A stretch of 64,000 nt of DNA from Bacteroidia bacterium (lineage in GTDB: Bacteria; Bacteroidota; Bacteroidia; Flavobacteriales; Flavobacteriaceae), in contig JAUICK010000016.1 of NCBI GenBank assembly GCA_030427865.1, positions 1 to 64,000 on the forward strand, written 5' to 3'. The number at the start of each line of letters is the position of its first letter. Position 1 is the first letter of the stretch. Below, one piece after another: positions 34,288 through 41,753 of the stretch. The position numbers were made by a program, and so were the translations under genes. The notes beneath the pieces are model-generated. The model did no database searches. It was not told where the DNA came from and saw only the letters and a list, made by a program, of their open reading frames with translations.

Positions 34288-35283
34288 ATGATTTCTTTAA
34301 CCATACCTTATAAACAAAAATGTATCATAAGAATGATGAATCAAAGAGATGCTTTATCATTTACAAAACTTCTTTATTCTGTTTATGGTAAAACTTATAC
34401 ATACAAAGATTTTTACCAACCTGATAAATATATTAACCTTATAAACTCAAAAAATGTGTTGTGTTATGGATGTTTTAATGAAGATAACGAATTAATTGGA
34501 CATACAGCATTAAGATATAATAAAAAAGATTGTAGCTATTATTCATTTCTGTCAATGAAGAAATGGACAAAAAAACATATTGATAGAGATTTAGAAAAAA
34601 AACAATGGAAAGCTATAATTAACCAACTGTCTAGTAACGCTTCTTTATTATATCAAAATACAACCACAAGTCATCTATTAGCTCAAAAATATGCTTCAAC
34701 TCACTTATTATCAAATCCAATAGGGTTTATTTTTAATTACACAAATAGAGAGTCTTATAAATCAATAAAAACATCAGGTCGCTTCATGCACAGTCTAATT
34801 CAAATTACTCAATTAAAAAAAGAGCAGGCTAAAAAGGTGACTTTATTTGATAATTGGTGGACTAATTGGATTAAACTTTGTTACTCTGGGATGGGTTTTG
34901 AAATAGAAGTATCAAATCAAAATAATAGTATAAAAAAGGAGCTAATTATAGAAAAAACTTATGAAGATAATAAGCTGGAAATGGTAGAATATACTCTTAA
35001 GGGGGGGGTAGGTAATTTTTTTCTACCAGAAAGAACTAAAACAACTCTCTTTAAGATTCCAATCAATAATTTAAAACTGTTTAATAAACTAACCAAACTT
35101 AATTTTATACCTGTTGGAATTAAAATTAATTTATATAAAAATGATGAGTTGGTATTACAGCTATTAACAAAAAACGAAATTAAAGAAATCATTAAAAGAG
35201 CTGATTCGATAGCACTTTATTCTACTAAAGCTAAACAAATGCTTAGGTTATGGATTCATTTAGTATTAAATAGTATGCATTAA
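34288..35283 (+). CDS. GNAT-type acyltransferase-like protein with a G8 tract
   Basis: 331 residues, 6 bp after the VTT gene. The N-terminal 150 residues read as a GNAT domain (IRMMNQRDALSFTKLLYSVY, NELIGHTALRYNKKDCSYY, SHLLAQKYASTHLLSNPIGF). The remainder is a second alpha-beta domain ending KQMLRLWIHLVLNS. Codons AAG-GGG-GGG-GTA at 34999-35010 contain eight G in a row, striking in such AT-rich DNA and a typical site for slippage that would switch off the protein. Substrate unknown. Confidence 0.6.
   Translation: MISLTIPYKQKCIIRMMNQRDALSFTKLLYSVYGKTYTYKDFYQPDKYINLINSKNVLCYGCFNEDNELIGHTALRYNKKDCSYYSFLSMKKWTKKHIDRDLEKKQWKAIINQLSSNASLLYQNTTTSHLLAQKYASTHLLSNPIGFIFNYTNRESYKSIKTSGRFMHSLIQITQLKKEQAKKVTLFDNWWTNWIKLCYSGMGFEIEVSNQNNSIKKELIIEKTYEDNKLEMVEYTLKGGVGNFFLPERTKTTLFKIPINNLKLFNKLTKLNFIPVGIKINLYKNDELVLQLLTKNEIKEIIKRADSIALYSTKAKQMLRLWIHLVLNSMH
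35001..35008 (+). repeat. poly-G (8) tract within the GNAT gene
   Basis: Eight consecutive G about 72 percent of the way into the ORF. A change by one base would shift the frame and truncate the last quarter of the protein. No other G run of this length was noticed in the window. Confidence 0.85.
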
Positions 35284-35656
35284 TTTTAACTAAAAAAGTG
35301 CTGCTTCTCGACAAATAGACCCTCGATAAATGAGGTGTTTTTAAGCAGTGAATTGGAAAAATTGGCTGAATTTTATTTTCTACATCAATAAATCTTATTA
35401 TGCTGAATAAAAACGACAAGCAAAAAAAGAAACTTAGTAAGAACTAATAATACGATTGACAAATTTAGATCTATCATATATTGATTTTTTAGATTTACAA
35501 TCAACATACTATATAATTAAAGAATAGTATTGGTTTTCTACACTGAAAAACTATAACGTTATATATAATGAATTATGTCAACTTAGAGATGTAGTATTCA
35601 ATTAAGTTGTTAATATTCAATATTTTGAATTACTCTTTTTAACTCAATAATAAGGA
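35284..35656. other. intergenic stretch without recognisable gene
   Basis: CTGCTT near 35301 and AAGCAG near 35344 could form the terminator of the GNAT gene, with CCTC/GAGG inside and a T5 run. The rest is very AT-rich; I see no coding remnant or RNA gene in it. Confidence 0.4.
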
Positions 35657-35833
35657 TTATAAAGCACTCTTATTCCTTACTCGCTCCAATTCCGCTAACC
35701 TCGACTTCATCTTCACATCCTGCAACTTTTCCACTCTATCTTTCTCTATCATAGAATCTAAAAGAATATTAACCACATTTTTGTTGTATTCAGATAAATC
35801 AATAATTATAGATAATTTTTGAGCAAGGTTCAT
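35657..35833 (-). pseudogene. orphan C-terminal tail of an XRE regulator
   Basis: 58 residues (DLSEYNKNVVNILLDSMIEK, then DRVEKLQDVKMKSRLAELER) clearly homologous to the last 55 residues of the XRE protein at 39353 (SLSEYNQKVINLMIDTVIEK). The DNA-binding half is missing. It could be expressed from its own ATG as a dimerization-only fragment, but a truncated duplicate left by an element that once ended here is more likely. Confidence 0.7.
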
Positions 35834-35876
35834 AATATTAATTTTTAACCGATAAATTAATCATAGTCACAAAGAA

Positions 35877-35906
35877 GGATATTCGAAAAACGGATATCCC
35901 TTTTTT
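35877..35906 (+). terminator. intrinsic terminator
   Basis: GGATATTCG (35877-35885) pairs with CGGATATCC (35891-35899) at 8 of 9 positions and is followed by six T. No plus-strand gene now precedes it closely, so it seems to be left over from a deleted gene. Confidence 0.65.
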
Positions 35907-35948
35907 ATTTTTCAAAAACAAACGAAAATTCGTTTACTTCAATAAAAA

Positions 35949-36164
35949 GGTTTTGGATATCAAGATCAAATGCTAGATGATGAGTTAGGTTTAAATTGAA
36001 ATACATTTAAATATAGAATTTATGATGCATCTCTGGCTCGTTTTCATAATATAGACCCACTAGCAGAGGATTATTACTATAACTCTACTTATGCATTTAG
36101 TGAAAATAAAGTTATTCAGTTTAGTGAATTAGAAGGTTTAGAAGCTACCCAACCTACACGCTAA
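35949..36164 (+). pseudogene. RHS/YD-repeat protein, C-terminal remnant
   Basis: Reads GYQDQMLDDELGLN, stop, NTFKYRIYDASLARFHNIDP then LAEDYYYNSTYAFSENKVI, the well-known RHS core end. The in-frame TGA replaces the TGG tryptophan codon that the family has at that place, and everything upstream is missing. Marks former presence of a polymorphic-toxin type RHS gene. Confidence 0.8.
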
Positions 36165-36199
36165 CTAAGAAACTAAAAAAGTTCAATCATAAAGTCAAG

Positions 36200-36368
36200 A
36201 ATTTAAAGCAAATAAGGGCTTCTGTGCTTACTTATTGGTTAAACCATCAATATCCGAGAAGTACAATATATGGCAGGACATCTTTATATTTCTTCTACTG
36301 AACGCTATGTTCAAGATGACCTTGAAAATCTGCAAGAGGTTATTGAGAGCTTACATCCGATTTGTTAA
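36200..36368 (+). pseudogene. tyrosine recombinase, C-terminal remnant
   Basis: Frame 1 gives NLKQIRASVLTYWLNH (with the catalytic Arg), and after a frameshift at about 36244-36249 the next frame gives NIREVQYMAGHLYISSTERY, containing the GH and the nucleophile Tyr, then a normal tail to the stop at 36366. The shift and the missing N-terminus show it is dead. Evidence that a tyrosine-recombinase element once occupied this site. Confidence 0.8.
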
Positions 36369-36454
36369 GTCTTATTTTAAGTCAATTTTTTATTTAATGA
36401 AGAAACAAGAGGTTAAATGTAAAAACTATCATAGACTAGAGAGATAGTTAATTA

Positions 36455-36525
36455 AAATGGTGTTAAATTACTTTCTTGAAGAAAAAAAGCTTTACAGGTA
36501 AGACCTTGAATTTTGGACACCATTT
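36455..36525. repeat. 9-bp perfect inverted pair
   Basis: AAATGGTGT (36455-36463) and ACACCATTT (36517-36525), 53 bases apart, in a gene-free stretch (36369-36785). Could be a relic of insertion-sequence ends (a 71-bp MITE-like piece). The remainder up to 36785 is AT-rich leader for the next gene, without a clear -7 box. Confidence 0.5.
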
Positions 36526-36785
36526 AAAAAAAGTTTTTTTTAAAATGGAAATTAGGTAAAATATCGTTTAAATAAAACGATATGCTTTGAAAAATTAGTG
36601 CAATTATTGATATGTATAAAGCTATTACTTCCACAAATGTAAATATACAAAAAAGATTAGCTAAATTTTATATTAATAAAGTATTTTTTTACCTTTACAT
36701 CATTAGGTTTTATAAGCTAACGTCTTATTAGACAACAATCAGTTTTAGATTGCTAACAGAATAATTATCAAAGAAAAAGAATAGA

Positions 36786-38291
36786 ATGAGAAAGAAATTT
36801 GAATGGTTAATTAAAAAAACTCCAAGGTCAGTTGACCAATTAAGATTATGGCCAGAAAACCCAAGATTAAATCCTGAGTCAGACCATTTTTCTTTAAAAG
36901 ATTTTGCTGAAGATTTAACTTATGAAAATTCAGATAAATCTGACTTTAAAGATTTAGTTAAATCTATAGTAGATGATGGATTTGTTCCTGCTGACCCTGT
37001 AGTTGTATGGCAGAATGAAGAAAATAAAAAGTTTTATGTAGCTGAAGGAAATAGAAGAGTTACTGTATTAAAATTATTAAGAGAACCACATAAGTCTCCT
37101 AAAAGTATTAGAGGCTTTATGATATCTCAATCTGCCAAGATTGACACTAATGAGATTGAAAAAATATTGGTAAATGTAGCTCCAACATTTGAAGAAGCAG
37201 AATGGTATATAAACCAGAGAAATAGCGCATCTTCCTTGCAAAGAAGATGGTCAAGTGTACAACAGAGAAGGTGGATAGTTAACCTTTATACAAAACATGA
37301 AGGAGATATCGAAAAAATCTTATCAATTACTAAATTATCGAGACCCGAATTAGAAGGTACTTTTAGGATTTTAAAAATAAAAGATTTTATTAAACAAGTT
37401 GAAGTTAAATCTAAATTAACAGATGAAGAGTTTGATAAAGCTAATTCATACCGTTTTCCTATTACTATTTTAGAACGTTTTTTTAACTTTTCCGATGTAC
37501 GTGAAAAATGGGGACTAGAATTTGATGGTTTAGATGTTGAAATTAAATCAAATAAAGATAGTTTTTATAATGCCTTTTCTGAGTTAATTAAAAGAATTGT
37601 AAATAATAAAGAAGATAATAAAATTAACACTAGACTAACCAAGGAAGACTTAGACGAAGTGTTAGAAAGCTTACCTTCAGTAAATTTTGATTCTGATGAT
37701 TCTGATGATTCAGAAAATGAAGAGAGCAATGATAGTAATTCAGAAAGTGAAGATGATAATGAAACAGATTCATCATCTGAAACAGGAAGCAGTAATGCTT
37801 CGCAAACATCAACTACAGTTACTGTTCAACAATTAAAAGGCAACCCTAATAGATCAAAATTAGTATTAAGTATATATGATTTAAATACGGATAGCTTTAG
37901 GCTTTTAGGACTATTTAATGAGTTTAAGAAAATATCTCTCGGACATAAGAATGTTGTATCAGCTGGACTAAGAGTTTTTCTTGATTTAGCAGTTCTAAAG
38001 TACATCGAAACCGAAGGTATAACTAATGATATTAGTAGACAATATCAAGAACAATTAAGGAATATTTCACTGAAAAAGAGATTAGAGTATATAAAAACTA
38101 ATCATTTAAGCGGGAAAGTTCAAACAATTGTTACTAGATTAATTGACCCATCACAACAATATTCATTAGATGTGCTTAATGGTTATATACATGGGCAAGA
38201 CACACATTATCTTAATAAGCAATTTTTAAACGGTTTTTGGGATTTCTTATTTCCTTTATTTGAAGTATTACTAGATATTAGAGAAAAATAA
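36786..38291 (+). CDS. ParB/Srx-domain protein with acidic linker and C-terminal helical domain
   Basis: 501 residues. N-terminal ParB-like fold at about 12-125: SVDQLRLWPENPRLNPES, LVKSIVDDGFVPADPVVVW and the nucleotide-binding-type box YVAEGNRRVTVLKLL. A helical region (about 150-270, SSLQRRWSSVQQRRWIVNLY) follows. Then a very acidic Ser/Asp/Glu linker at about 298-335 (SDDSDDSENEESNDSNSESE). The last 150 residues are helical, with VLNGYIHGQDTHYLNKQ near 463-480, reminiscent of HEPN-like domains, though no RxxxxH nuclease motif is seen. TAATG overlap couples it to the methylase gene. Not a chromosome-segregation ParB: no parA partner, no parS. Likely a DNA-modification or defence component (inference). 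Confidence 0.75.
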   Translation: MRKKFEWLIKKTPRSVDQLRLWPENPRLNPESDHFSLKDFAEDLTYENSDKSDFKDLVKSIVDDGFVPADPVVVWQNEENKKFYVAEGNRRVTVLKLLREPHKSPKSIRGFMISQSAKIDTNEIEKILVNVAPTFEEAEWYINQRNSASSLQRRWSSVQQRRWIVNLYTKHEGDIEKILSITKLSRPELEGTFRILKIKDFIKQVEVKSKLTDEEFDKANSYRFPITILERFFNFSDVREKWGLEFDGLDVEIKSNKDSFYNAFSELIKRIVNNKEDNKINTRLTKEDLDEVLESLPSVNFDSDDSDDSENEESNDSNSESEDDNETDSSSETGSSNASQTSTTVTVQQLKGNPNRSKLVLSIYDLNTDSFRLLGLFNEFKKISLGHKNVVSAGLRVFLDLAVLKYIETEGITNDISRQYQEQLRNISLKKRLEYIKTNHLSGKVQTIVTRLIDPSQQYSLDVLNGYIHGQDTHYLNKQFLNGFWDFLFPLFEVLLDIREK

Positions 38292-39190
38292 TGTTTTATT
38301 CGCCACTTAGATACCCAGGAGGGAAAAATAAATTATCTGCTTTTATTGCTAATATTTGTGTCGATAATAATATCAATGGACATTATGTAGAACCATATTC
38401 AGGAGGAGCATCTGTTGCTTTATTTTTATTAATGGAAAATTTCGTCGATAAGATTACCATTAATGATAGGGATAGATCGATTTATGCTTTTTGGTTTTCA
38501 GTATTAAATCACACTAATCAGTTGTGCAAAATGATAGAGAATGCTGAAATGAATATCGAAGAATGGAGAAAACAAAAAGAAATTCAACGTAATAAAAAAA
38601 ATGTAGATTTACTTACCCTTGGCTTCTCAACATTTTACCTTAACAGAACGAATAGGTCAGGAATTATTAACGCAGGCGTTATGGGAGGTATTCTACAAAA
38701 TGGTAATTACTTAATGAATTGTAGGTTTAATAAAGTTGACCTTATTAACAGAATAAAACTAATAGCAAAAAAGAAAAAACAGATACGATTATATAGAAAA
38801 GACGCTATAAAACTAATTGATAAAATTCAACAAGAAGCTGACAATGAAAATGTTATTTTTTATTTTGACCCTCCGTACTACTTAAAAGCTAGTACATTAT
38901 ATATGAATCATTATGAAGAACAGCATCATAAGTCCGTGAGTGATAAAATAAAATCAATTCAAAATATCGAATGGATTGTTTCTTATGATAATGTTCCCCA
39001 AATTATAGAATTATATAACGAATGTCAGCAAAAAGAATTTTCGTTTAAGCATACTGCTTACCAGTCAAGAATTGGAAGAGAAATTTTATTTTTTAGCCCT
39101 AATTTAAAACAACCAAAAATTGAAAACTGGAATCCTTTGAATTTTAAACTCAATAAAGAAGTTCCTAAAAAAGTTGAATATATAGATTAA
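38291..39190 (+). CDS. Dam-like (D12) DNA adenine methyltransferase
   Basis: 299 residues. PLRYPGGKNKLSAFI start, motif I EPYSGGASVALFL at about 34-46, target-recognition part with FYLNRTNRSGIINAGVMGG, catalytic FYFDPPYYLKA at about 191-201, and a C-terminal SYDNVP / YQSRIGREILFFSP end. All parts of an active N6-adenine methylase are present. Its ATG shares the last A of the ParB-like stop codon, so the two proteins are produced together. No restriction endonuclease with a classical motif is next to it; the ParB-like protein is the only candidate partner. Confidence 0.85.
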   Translation: MFYSPLRYPGGKNKLSAFIANICVDNNINGHYVEPYSGGASVALFLLMENFVDKITINDRDRSIYAFWFSVLNHTNQLCKMIENAEMNIEEWRKQKEIQRNKKNVDLLTLGFSTFYLNRTNRSGIINAGVMGGILQNGNYLMNCRFNKVDLINRIKLIAKKKKQIRLYRKDAIKLIDKIQQEADNENVIFYFDPPYYLKASTLYMNHYEEQHHKSVSDKIKSIQNIEWIVSYDNVPQIIELYNECQQKEFSFKHTAYQSRIGREILFFSPNLKQPKIENWNPLNFKLNKEVPKKVEYID

Positions 39191-39352
39191 AAATACTAAA
39201 TAAATTTTTAAAATAAAAGACAAAAAATTATTTAGAATTGGAATAGAAGTTCATTGAAATAACCTCTGGTAAAAATGTGGGTATAGGTTGAAAAAGTGTA
39301 AAAGCCCATAAAAAAGAGGGGTGGTTACTATCCCTTTGGTTTAAAATATAAT

Positions 39353-39742
39353 TTATTTTTTACGAATCTCTTTTAACTCCTCTAAACGTTTATTCATTTT
39401 GATTTCTTGATTTCTCTCAAGTTTATCCTTTTCAATAACAGTATCAATCATTAAGTTAATCACTTTCTGATTATATTCACTTAAAGATTCAATTCTCAAA
39501 ATTCGATCATGCAGAGAATTTGATTTTGCATCAGAATCATTTAATAAAGAATGAATATTGACTTCCAAAGCATTGGCTATTTTATCAACTGTTTCTATTG
39601 TAGGAGTTACTTTCATTCCTTCTATCCTACTATAAGTAGAAGCCAACATACCAGATAGTTCTCCAAGCTTTTGTTGACTAAACCCTTTGCTCTTGCGTAT
39701 ACGTCTTAAATTTTCCGATAAAATCTCTTGAATTGTTTTCAA
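39353..39742 (-). CDS. XRE regulator with coiled-coil tail
   Basis: 129 residues. HTH at about 8-62 (LRRIRKSKGFSQQKLGELSG, STYSRIEGMKVTPTIETVDK) then a C-terminal coiled coil (about 78-129). Start is TTG at 39742 in the best frame. Likely repressor of this small island: it is divergent from the recombinase operon and the shared interval contains GTAAAATTTTAC and several TTTTACT copies. Its C-terminal part exists as a separate remnant at 35657. Confidence 0.8.
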   Translation of the reverse strand: MKTIQEILSENLRRIRKSKGFSQQKLGELSGMLASTYSRIEGMKVTPTIETVDKIANALEVNIHSLLNDSDAKSNSLHDRILRIESLSEYNQKVINLMIDTVIEKDKLERNQEIKMNKRLEELKEIRKK

Positions 39743-39746
39743 AACT

Positions 39747-39838
39747 GTAAAATTTTACTCAAATATAATAAATTTTTACTTTTTATAGCATAAATAACAA
39801 GTTTTATTTTTATTTTATGCTTTTTATGTCTATATTTG
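39747..39838. promoter_or_regulatory. operator and promoter region between XRE gene and recombinase operon
   Basis: GTAAAATTTTAC (39747-39758) is a perfect 12-bp palindrome; AATTTTTACTTT follows 15 bp later. AGCATAAATAA near 39787 pairs with TTATTTTATGCT near 39810-39822. TATATTTG at 39831-39838 fits the -7 consensus TAnnTTTG for the plus-strand operon starting at 39849. Confidence 0.55.
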
Positions 39839-39848
39839 ATTTATATTT

Positions 39849-39992
39849 ATGTGTTATAAGCAATTTAATATAAAAAATAATGAGGTTAAAGAACCTTTAG
39901 AGCAATATAAAGCTTTGAAAACGAAGCTACGATTTTTTGCTCAATTAGAATATGAACGCTATTTGATGAATAAAAAGTGCAAAACGCAATAA
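39849..39992 (+). CDS. 47-residue protein preceding the recombinase
   Basis: MCYKQFNIKNNEVKEPLEQY, followed by a basic helical half ending YLMNKKCKTQ. It starts 11 bp after the -7 box and overlaps the recombinase GTG start by 16 bp. An analogous small gene precedes the other serine recombinase at 14989, though with no visible sequence similarity. Confidence 0.5.
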   Translation: MCYKQFNIKNNEVKEPLEQYKALKTKLRFFAQLEYERYLMNKKCKTQ

Positions 39993-41530
39993 TTTACACA
40001 AGAGTTTCCACAGATGAGCAGGCAAACAAAGGGTATAGTCTGCCACATCAAAAAAATGTATTGGAACTCTATTGCGCTCATAAAGGAATTCATATTCTAA
40101 AACACTTTGAGGAAGATTACTCCGCTAAGAATTTTGACAGACCTTCCTTTAATAAACTAGTTAGTTATATTAAAACGAATCGAAAAACCATTGACTACAT
40201 ATTGTTTACTAGATGGGATAGATTTAGCAGAAATCAAGAAGAAGCTTATCGTGTCATAAGAGAATTTAAGAATTTAGGAATTATAGTAAATGCTATTGAA
40301 CAACCTTTGGACTTATCACAACCAGATTCTAAAGTTATGTTAGCGGTTTACTTGGTGATCCCTGAAGTAGAAAATGATAAAAATAGCATTAGAACTAAAG
40401 AAGGAATGCGAAGAGCAATGAAAGAAGGATGTTTTGCAGGAATAGCCCCTGTTGGATACCTCAATCATAGAAACTCAGAAGGGAAGTCTACTTTAAAAAT
40501 CAATACTGAAATCGCGCCTTTAATTAAAAATGCCTTTATCGATTATTCTAAAGGAGTGTTGTCTTGTGAAGAAGTGAGAAAAAAATACTACTCTCAAGGA
40601 TTAAAAGTAGGTAAGCAAAGTATGATAAACATTCTTAAAAATCCTACTTATACAGGAAACATACTCATTAAAGAATGGAAGAAGGAAGATCAAATGATTG
40701 TTGAAGGACTTCATCCTTCTATAATAGATGAAAATACTTTCCATAAAGTACAGAGAAGATTCAAAGGAAAAACACCAACTCAAATTCATAAGTTTTCAGA
40801 GATAGACGAGCAACTGCCATTAAGAGGGCATTTAAAATGTAAAAACTGCGGTAGGTCTATCACAGGCAGTGCTTCAAAAGGAAGAAATGGTGTTCGTCAC
40901 TTTTATTATCATTGTCAACCTAAATGTAAAGAGCGATATAAAGCACACGAGGTAAATGAACTTTTTGAAGAGTTACTGAAAGAATTTCGTATTAAAGAAG
41001 ATGTAAAAAAGTTATACAAAGAAATTTTAAATAACACCTTTAAAGGAGATAAAGATAGTAGAGAACAAAGAATCAGAAAAATAAAAAGGGAAGTCAATGT
41101 TCTTGAAGTTAGAAAAGAATCCATTGAAGAAAAGTTCTTTGATAATATCATTGACCTATCTACTTACAAAACGATGAAAAGTAAAACTCAAGAGAAACTC
41201 AATGATTTGAATGAAGAATTAGCTAGTTTAAAAACCTTAGAAAAAGACATTGATAAGTACTTAAAACAGGGAATTTCATTCCTTCATGGAATAGACAAAT
41301 TATACCAATCATCCCCAGCAAATATTAAAAAGAAAATTGTCGGTTCGATATTTCCTGAAAAACTGGTTTTTTTGAAAAACAAGTATCGAACCGCTTCCAT
41401 GAATGAACTCATTGCGATAATTCTTAGTAAACATAAGGGTTTCAGAAGATTGGAAATAAAAAAACCTCGCCAAAATGGCGAGGTGTCTAAGAAAGCTCCC
41501 CCTCTTGGGCTCGAACCAAGGACCCTCTGA
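39977..41530 (+). CDS. serine recombinase running into the tRNA-Asn locus
   Basis: 517 residues from GTG 39977. Catalytic domain with Ser11 (IIYTRVSTDEQ), ARG motif FTRWDRFSRNQ, a recombinase domain (about 150-250), a zinc ribbon from about 287 (CKNCGRSITG ... CQPKCKERY) and a coiled coil (about 330-430). The final 25 residues (KKPRQNGEVSKKAPPLGLEP and on) are translated from the tRNA-Asn terminator and the 3' half of the tRNA gene itself, so native coding probably ended near 41450. That suggests that the element joined the chromosome directly beyond the tRNA-Asn terminator and that the original stop codon was exchanged. Confidence 0.85.
   Translation: MQNAIIYTRVSTDEQANKGYSLPHQKNVLELYCAHKGIHILKHFEEDYSAKNFDRPSFNKLVSYIKTNRKTIDYILFTRWDRFSRNQEEAYRVIREFKNLGIIVNAIEQPLDLSQPDSKVMLAVYLVIPEVENDKNSIRTKEGMRRAMKEGCFAGIAPVGYLNHRNSEGKSTLKINTEIAPLIKNAFIDYSKGVLSCEEVRKKYYSQGLKVGKQSMINILKNPTYTGNILIKEWKKEDQMIVEGLHPSIIDENTFHKVQRRFKGKTPTQIHKFSEIDEQLPLRGHLKCKNCGRSITGSASKGRNGVRHFYYHCQPKCKERYKAHEVNELFEELLKEFRIKEDVKKLYKEILNNTFKGDKDSREQRIRKIKREVNVLEVRKESIEEKFFDNIIDLSTYKTMKSKTQEKLNDLNEELASLKTLEKDIDKYLKQGISFLHGIDKLYQSSPANIKKKIVGSIFPEKLVFLKNKYRTASMNELIAIILSKHKGFRRLEIKKPRQNGEVSKKAPPLGLEPRTL
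41453..41483 (-). terminator. intrinsic terminator of tRNA-Asn
   Basis: CCTCGCCA-AAA-TGGCGAGG (41465-41483), an 8-bp GC-rich stem; on the minus strand it is followed by a T-rich run (complement of 41457-41464). It lies 13 bp beyond the tRNA 3' end, inside the recombinase reading frame. Confidence 0.85.
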
Positions 41531-41569
41531 TTAACAGTCAGATGCTCTAACCAACTGAGCTAAGGAGGA
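41496..41569 (-). tRNA. tRNA-Asn (anticodon GTT)
   Basis: 74 nt on the minus strand. The acceptor stem TCCTCCT / AGGGGGA has one T-G pair, the D arm is GCTC..GAGC, the anticodon arm TCTGA-CTGTTAA-TCAGA exposes GTT, and the T arm is CTTGG-TTCGAGC-CCAAG. Discriminator G; CCA is not encoded. A common integration target, here with a serine recombinase gene overlapping it in convergent orientation. Confidence 0.95.
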
Positions 41570-41706
41570 GTTTGCTTCCCGTATTTGAGTTTAGCGGTTG
41601 CAAATATATATCTTTTTAGAATATCCTCAAATACTTTTTTAAAAAAATTAAAAAAAAATTAACTTTTTTATTTAATAAAATAAAACCTCATTTTTAGCAA
41701 ATATTG

Positions 41707-41714
41707 TATTTTTG
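41707..41714 (+). promoter_or_regulatory. -7 box of sucA
   Basis: TATTTTTG fits TAnnTTTG and lies 39 bp before the sucA ATG. A -33 element is not clear. Confidence 0.4.
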
Positions 41715-41753
41715 TTAATTCCAAATGCTTACACAAAAAGCAGAGACTAAACT

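Noticed and set aside
36235..36447. 70-codon plus ORF as a gene
   Set aside because: It reads in the wrong frame across the frameshifted tyrosine recombinase remnant.
36786..38291. Chromosomal partition protein ParB
   Set aside because: No parA partner, no parS sites seen, atypical C-terminal domain and coupling to a methylase.
41455..41530. Recombinase C-terminus KKAPPLGLEPRTL as a functional domain
   Set aside because: It is translated from the terminator and the antisense strand of tRNA-Asn, a well-known artefact tail.
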